A stretch of DNA of 64,000 nt from Phycomyces blakesleeanus NRRL 1555(-) (Eukaryota; Mucoromycota; Mucoromycetes; Mucorales; Phycomycetaceae). Of the stretch, positions 57,686-64,000 are shown one piece after another (within the stretch, counting starts at the first letter, position 1; each line of letters begins with the position of its first letter). Where the stretch lies: positions 1,488,001 through 1,552,000 of the forward strand of contig NW_017265140.1 of NCBI RefSeq assembly GCF_001638985.1, written 5' to 3'. Position numbers and translations under genes: made by a program. The notes beneath the pieces were generated by a model that saw only the letters and a program-made list of their open reading frames with translations, made no database searches and was not told the DNA's origin.

Positions 57686-59396
57686 ATAAATGTATAATAT
57701 TAATGAAGTAAATAAATAAGAGTAACAAGTGTTGTATTGACAATACGATTGGAAAGAAGAAGAAAGAAAAAAGAAGAAGAGAAAGAAGAGGAAGAAAAGG
57801 AAGAAGATCCGGAGGGAATTATAGGGGTTACTAGGGACAAAAGTATATATGTATATATATATATATATAATATAATATATATTATTAGATATAGATGTAT
57901 AGATAGAAATATATGATATATACAAATATAAATAAATCAATACACAATACAATACAAAACAATATATTATATTATATTATATTATATTATATCAAATTAT
58001 AATATACTTATATATACGTGTGAGTGTGGGTGTGGGTGTGGGTGTGGGTGTGTATAAATGTGTATATAATATAAATGTAAATATAAATATATAAGCAAGA
58101 GAATGGAAGGGATTAATGAAATTGAATGGAAAAAATAAGTGAGTGAGTGAGTGTGTAAATGAGTGAGTGAGTGAGTGCAAGAGAGTGAAATAGAGTGAGA
58201 GAAAGGAAAGGTGTGGGGTTGGGGAGTGCAAAGAGCGAAAGAAACAGGCAGTCAGTAAAAAAAGAAAAGAAAAAGGGAACAAGAGAGGGAGAGAGGGAGA
58301 GAAAGGCCGATTGAGCGAAAGTAAAAGAAAAGCCAAAAAAAAAAGTTTTTTTTTGGGGGGGAGGAGAGAGGAGTCAATTTGATGGTAATATGGCGGACGA
58401 CGGACGACGGACGACCGACGGCGGATAGTAGACGGTAGATTACAAGCAATAGGGCCAGTGGTTATGTATATATTATATAATAGTATTATAAAAAATGCCT
58501 ATATATATAGAGAGAGAGAAAGAGAGAGGAGTGGAGGGTAAGGGAGATGAAAAAAAAAAAATAGAAACAAAATGATGATGAGAGGAGGGGGAAATGAGTA
58601 CAGACGGACTGTGATTGGCGATCAAGCCGGACGCGCGAACGGCAGAACACCGACAGAAAGACCCACGTTCCCACTTACTCGTACTAGAAAGTCAACTCCT
58701 GCTTACACTTTGCTTTGCACGCCAAAATAGAATAAAAATGTGCTATAGAAAAATATCAAATCAAAATCAAAATCAAAATCAAAATCAAAATAAAGACACA
58801 CATACACACATGTAAAGGAGAATATAAAAGAGACACTAGATAGACAAGCCACTATAATAAAACAACAAAAGAAAATAAAAAAAGATGTTGGTTTCAATTT
58901 TATTTATTTATCTTTTCATTAGTCATTGGCGAGCAACCTTGGGATCTAATGTTAAATTCATCAGAATCATAATCTTTTTCACAATTACTCTTGCTCTTTT
59001 CATAATTTTCTCCAAACAAATCGATTCATATCCATTCTAATTCATTCAGTTGAGGATCTGCAAAGAAATAATCTTTTGTTGCCAGGATGTATTCATTGAG
59101 AGAATCATACATTATATTCAGTTAATCGTCTATTTTCTAGCATTATATCTTAACCCTCAAACTCACCTTATAATCGAATATTTCTTATGTCTTCGGCTTC
59201 CATATAAAAGTCCATGGAAAAACCATGAATACCTCTAGCTTAAATTGAATGTAACCGTTCAGAAGTCCATCTCATAGCTGTCACGAGAAATAACTTATTT
59301 CTTTATTACAAGCACACCCTACCATATACACACTTATATAAACACATCATCCTTCACCTGTTTGGTGCCTAGTATTTTAAAAGTGTTTTTTATTAG

Positions 59397-59432
<36 letters not shown>

Positions 59433-59836
59433 CACGATATTAAATATATATATCAATCAAGACATTGATAGAAAATATACAAATATATAAAAATTAGCTT
59501 CTAATCTTTGCATTGGTCAAGTGGGATAAGAAATATGTTAAGAAATGTATATATATATATACACACATTTTGGATACCAATTGTCATCTCGACCAGGACT
59601 GACAAACATGCCTCTTACTTACTATCATTAGCATACAACCAAAAATAATAATAATCAAATCAAGTCCCAGCTTTAATTCCCTGGTGTAGAAAACCCCTAG
59701 GCTTGTCTTTTAAACATACAGACCAAAAAAGAAAAAGAGAGAGTGAGAGAGACAAGGCAGAAAATTGTTAATTCTTCTTTTTCTTTCATTTCAATTTACC
59801 TTTTTTCCTCTTGATTTCTCTCTAGCGACCAGCTAA
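57686..59836. repeat. Divergent promoter region with simple repeats
   Basis: Between the Zn2Cys6 gene (minus) and the muskelin gene (plus). It contains (GAA)n near 57760-57805, (GGGTGT)n near 58024-58051, (GTGA)n near 58138-58180, a GGACGAC array near 58393-58415, (CAAAAT)n near 58757-58789 and TA runs. No gene was recognised. Confidence 0.55.
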
Positions 59837-62800
59837 ATGCAACCGTTTATTTGTGAATATGGTGACAATCCTATCTCGCAGCAAGACTACCAGGCGCCTA
59901 TCATGGAACTAACAACAGCCCCAACTAACAAGCCTACGCGCTTCTCACTACAGAACCGTCGACTGAGAAGCTCATCCTCAGTCGGAATTGCATCCTCTTC
60001 ACGCTTCCGGCTAGCAAGAGAAGACCCCATACTATCTTGTGGTATCAATACTCTAACAAGCTTATATCATCGTACCACACCTAGCCGTACACACGTCAAG
60101 CCGCATCTAAGCTCAACTTCCTACCAGTCTACCTTATCATGGTCTCCACCAGGAACCTTAGAAGCAACAAAACACTCTACCAAAACCCTTATCGAATCTT
60201 CTCTACAAGAATCTTTACAATATTCTATCTCTGGATACTCGTCACACTCAGCCTCTTACCATCCACAGAACATCAAGGTTAATAAGCCTAATGATCAAGC
60301 CTCTCGATGGTCATCAAGTGCACATGATCAATCTCAATATATTACCCTACGTCTGGAAAAACCTGCAGTGTTGCGTATGTAATACACAACGGAAATTTAT
60401 TTTATTTTATTTTATTTGCTATAACTCTGTGTTTTGCAATGTAGGATCCATTCTATTTGGAAAATTTCATCGAGGTAAGACAAAGGTATTGCCTCACAAT
60501 AGAATCCTACATACTTTAACCCACAATTGGCGTAGATCATGTTTGCAACCTAAAAGAATTTAAGATATTCGGAGGATTGGATCCCAACGATCTGACAGAA
60601 TTATTACACCACAGTAAGTAAATACAGTACACCATCAAGACATATATTTTAACAAGAAAATAAATACTCGATCTTCAAAGAGCTCAAGAATGATGCTGTA
60701 CCAGAAACATTCGAGCTTCGATATTCACATGATGAATTGGTAAAAACAAAAATAAAAACCTTTATATTATCTATTTAACTAAAGCATTTATGATATACAC
60801 ACACATTTAGGTATTTCCTGTCCAGTACATCAAAATAGCCCCACTTTCAACATTTGGAACAAATTTCAACTACAGTATATGGTATATCGAACTCAATGGC
60901 GTACAAGAAGAATCAATTGTGTCAAGAATCAGAAAAGAATTCGAAAATGTATGTTATGTTGTGTACTTGAAAGAAAAAACTATGTACTATAATATATATA
61001 TATATATATAATTATATAATTATAATTATGTGTGTGTGCATGCATGTATAGTATAAAGAGACAGAGACCATTAGACTTTGTTTGAAGCATCTGAGACAGC
61101 GTAACCTGATGGACGTATTTCATGTCCTCAAAAGTCGAACCAATGTCGAATTGGAGCATCCACTTTTGTCAGAGTTACATCAATATCTGGTCCAAGATGG
61201 AAACTTTGAGGCAGCAGAACAAATATTAATTCAAGCCAATTCGAGTAATATTTTTGAGCTCTTTTCTACTCACGCAGACTACAGACCAACTTGGAAGAGA
61301 ATAAATGTAACAAACCAAGGTGAGATTCTACTCTCTACAAAAAAAAATGTATTTATTATATATATTTATTTATTCAGAAAAAAATATTCCTTGTCCAAGA
61401 GGTGGACATCAGATGTGCATTGACGAAAAGGAGGGGAAGATATATTTACTCGGGGGATGGAGTGGAAAATGTGATATGTCTGATTTCTGGTACTACAACA
61501 TAAGAGAAAACAGATGGCATTTGTTGAGTTTCAATACAAAAAGGTAACAACTAAATACATAAAAATAAGAAGAAGAAGAAAAGTGAAATAGAGATAAAAG
61601 GATTCTGTATTATATTTAAGATTAAGCGACCTTTCCTTGTTGAATTTAGGGATGGGGGTCCAGGTCCTCGGTCTTGTCACAAAATCTGCTTTGATCCGGT
61701 CACAAAATCCATATTTGTTCTTGGCCAGTACTCTGAAGGACAGCAGGAGTCTGCCGATAGTAATATTAAGCCAGACTTTTATCGTTATTTCATCGACTTT
61801 AATTTGTGGAAAAAGATTAGCACTGACACATCGGTAAGAGCAGCTGTTTGAATTTTTAAATACCCACAGCTTGGTAATATTCAAATTCAACACACTGTAT
61901 CTCAGAAGGAAGGTGGTCCTGATTTGGTTTATGATCAACAAATGTGCATTAACTCCATGGCCGGTGTACTATACGTATTCGGTGGAAGAGCAACCTCTAT
62001 CGATTCAATTTCACACCATTACAGCGGATTGTTTTCGTACGAAATAACAGCTAATAAATGGACACTATTAAGGTAATATATATATATATATATACAAACA
62101 GAATAAAAAGACATATTACAATTGATCGCATACGCTTATTAAAATCTCTAATATAATACAATGGAACATTTTCATTAGACGTGACAACGACACAATGTCC
62201 CCGTTGTCTGCTGAGAGACTACCACAGTCTCACAACCAGCCCGTAAATCGTATGCCATTGAAATCCCGTGTAGGACACTCGATGGTTATGGATACAATGC
62301 ATCAGAAACTGTTTATATTTGCTGGACAGCGTTTGAAAGAGCATCTGTCGGACCTACATACGTACTCAATTGAACACGATCGAGTTACTCAAATTACACA
62401 GGACTATTCAAAAGACTCTGGCCCTGAACCAGGATTCATGCAAAGAGCAACAGTTGACGTAAACAGACAGGAAATATATGTCCTTTCGGGGTCAGTTTCT
62501 AGCCAGAGCAATAGTGCCGTTGAGAGCAAACTCTGGGTCTACAATATGCGAGCCAATCAATGGAAAAAAGTGTACCAAAGCGAGACATCGGATATTGTCG
62601 AGACATGGAATAAAAAGTTGGTCATTGAACCATCACCGCGGTTTGCCCACCAGTTTGTCTACGATAATACAACCAAGGTACATTATCTATTTGGTGGAAA
62701 TCCAGGTGGACCTGAAGGCTCCACAGAGCGTCTTGGAGATTTTTGGGAATTAAGGTTAACAAAGTAAGTTTGATTATAAAAAAATACAAAGTAAGGTATT

Positions 62801-63244
62801 TATGTATTATTTTTTTCTATATTTTTGTTGATTAATAGGATAGGACCCGAAGATGTATTCCGAAGATGTGTATTTATGACTAGAGTACACAAACTACAGG
62901 AGCTCTGTAATGTTGCATCAGATCAACACAACCAGAATAACAAACATCCGAACACTAATGCGAGTATTAACAATGAAACTTGTAATGACACATTGTATGC
63001 TTTGGACTATCTTCGTACCCATGTCCAGCCGCTTGTAAACCATGGAGATAAAGAAGAAGTTCGGCTATTCCGAGAGCTGTGCACAAAGTTGCTTTTTGCA
63101 GAAAAAATCTTGCCAGGAGAACGAGAGTCCAACGAAGAACTCCATGAAAGTAACTCCGGTAACTATTATACGAAGAACTTTCAAATAGATCAAGAACTTT
63201 CCTATGGAATTATTAATCTAATCTATAGACCATTTTTCAGATGA
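59837..63244 (+). CDS. MKLN1: Muskelin (discoidin-CTLH-kelch protein)
   Basis: Eleven exons (59837-60374, 60445-60474, 60536-60613, 60681-60739, 60811-60948, 61052-61319, 61378-61543, 61650-61833, 61906-62072, 62179-62763, 62839-63244) join in frame to 872 aa. After a low-complexity N-terminus of about 125 residues comes the muskelin discoidin domain (YSSHSASYHPQNIKVNKPND, QSQYITLRLEKPAVLRSI, CNLKEFKIFGGL, FNYSIWYIELNGV). A LisH/CTLH-like region follows (IRLCLKHLRQRNLMDVFHVL, LEHPLLSELHQYLV). Kelch repeats come next (YLLGGWSG, VLYVFGGRAT, KLFIFAGQRL, IYVLSGS, HYLFGGNPGG). Human muskelin is a substrate receptor of the CTLH/GID E3 ligase, so a similar role is inferred. The N-terminal extension before the discoidin domain is long compared with animal muskelin. 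Confidence 0.93.
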
Positions 63245-64000
63245 TCTTTACAGTAGTCGGTCGCAATTATTTGCAAACTTACTCGAGTATTTTCCGTGCC
63301 GGATGAAAGAGCCTCTAGGAAACTTGGCGAGTTTATCAGGGTTTGGGTGGAAATAGGCTCTTTTGATAATCGAGTAACATTTTCTATATTTAATGAATGT
63401 TGCGTTTGACTCTTTAACAAGTATTGGTCACCATCGTGAAAGTCTTGTAAAGAGAGCCGACTTTATATCACAGATTTCTGACGTTTTTTTAGAGTACTTG
63501 TTAAGGAGTGCTTAAATAAATTATTTTCTCTATTTCTTTTTTCTTTTTTTTTAAAAAAAAAAAGACATATCTGTTAAATAAGTATTGCGTAGTATGGATA
63601 TATGAAATAGCTTTCTTGAAATGTTGAACATTAGATATATACCTTTTATGAGACTGAGAAGAATACTGTATTGTACTTTAAATGTAGCTGTGTATATTTG
63701 TAACCCACGTCTTTGAATTAGAGTAGTTATCTGATTAATCTTGGGGTTATAGCTGAAGATCAGACTTTCCATTACCTCCCCACCTATTTTTTTATGGTAT
63801 ACATCTTTAAAGATAAACCATACATTCGTTTACTGCTTATACATTATATATATATATAACAAAAGACAAATTAAAACAAATTCAAGCCGCAATCAAGCTC
63901 AAATGTAGACAGAATTTAGCCAAAAATGAACACAAGGGACCTTGGGCACATCATATAAAATATTTTTGAAACATTTAACCATACACTCTTTCCGAAAAGT
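63245..64000. other. 3' flank of muskelin and window end
   Basis: AT-rich, with a poly-T/poly-A palindrome near 63543-63564. No gene or recognised RNA was seen. Confidence 0.5.

Noticed and set aside
57686..57952. Upstream in-frame extension of the Zn2Cys6 protein
   Set aside because: It encodes only Tyr/Ile/Phe/Ser runs from TA and TTC repeats; ATG at 57685 directly precedes the basic zinc-cluster region.
58385..58430. Short frame MADDGRRTTDGG
   Set aside because: It reads through a GGACGAC repeat and ends at once; no support as a gene.

Overview
The window is nuclear DNA of an early-diverging filamentous fungus, most likely a member of Mucoromycota (Mucorales-like). The composition is AT-rich, with long poly-A/T, (TA)n, TTTA and trinucleotide tracts. 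Genes carry several short introns (about 40-130 nt, nearly all GT-AG). The gene set is a mix of conserved eukaryotic genes (CCDC174, NSUN5/Rcm1, SmF, p115/Uso1, a DDX21-like helicase, muskelin, a DNAJC12-like protein), fungal families (APSES, GATA and Zn2Cys6 regulators, a ferric reductase-like oxidoreductase, a Kre9/Knh1-like secreted protein) and DNA transposons. I rebuilt the spliced models by hand from reading frame, phase and splice signals. All multi-exon gene models close in frame.

Layout: a CCDC174-like gene (+, 272-1542) converges on an APSES/KilA-N regulator (-, to 3532). After 2 kb of simple repeats comes a Mutator-like (MULE) transposon with recognisable terminal inverted repeats (5594-10275). 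It carries a transposase, a SWIM zinc finger and an OTU-like cysteine protease domain in one interrupted gene. Next are an omega-type glutathione transferase (-, 10900-11788), a hypothetical Ser-rich protein (+, 13245-14237) and a secreted Kre9/Knh1-like protein with a 28-residue tandem repeat (-, 14917-17742). A Tc1-like transposon (19266-20611) follows, its transposase broken by one stop codon. Then come a UIM/UBZ protein with SSPPSDLFGQ repeats (-, 20794-23868), a two-finger GATA factor (-, 24551-26198) and a ferric reductase-like gene (-, 26637-28667).

The right half contains NSUN5/Rcm1 (-, 32449-35127) divergent from SmF (+, 35391-35958), a 2H-phosphoesterase-like protein (-, 36314-37222), a reticulon with a six-residue minisatellite repeat (-, 38062-39470), a DNAJC12-like J protein (+, 41091-41815) converging within 120 bp on p115/Uso1 (-, 41935-45373), and a DDX21-type helicase (-, 45907-48174). 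About 8.7 kb with no convincing gene follows. It holds a 1.4 kb inverted-repeat element (52057-53455) that contains a MULE terminal relic. The window ends with a small polyQ Zn2Cys6 factor (-, 56894-57685) and a muskelin gene (+, 59837-63244).

The observations I rate highest are these: the OTU-SWIM-MULE element, with a tandem exon-intron duplication and relatives of its ends elsewhere; the repeat architecture of the Kre9-like and the UIM/UBZ proteins; a cluster of four ATCWGATAA sites upstream of the ferric reductase-like gene, which sits next to a two-finger GATA factor gene; the unidentified 1.4 kb inverted-repeat element; and a block of three adjacent short hairpins near 30300-30380.
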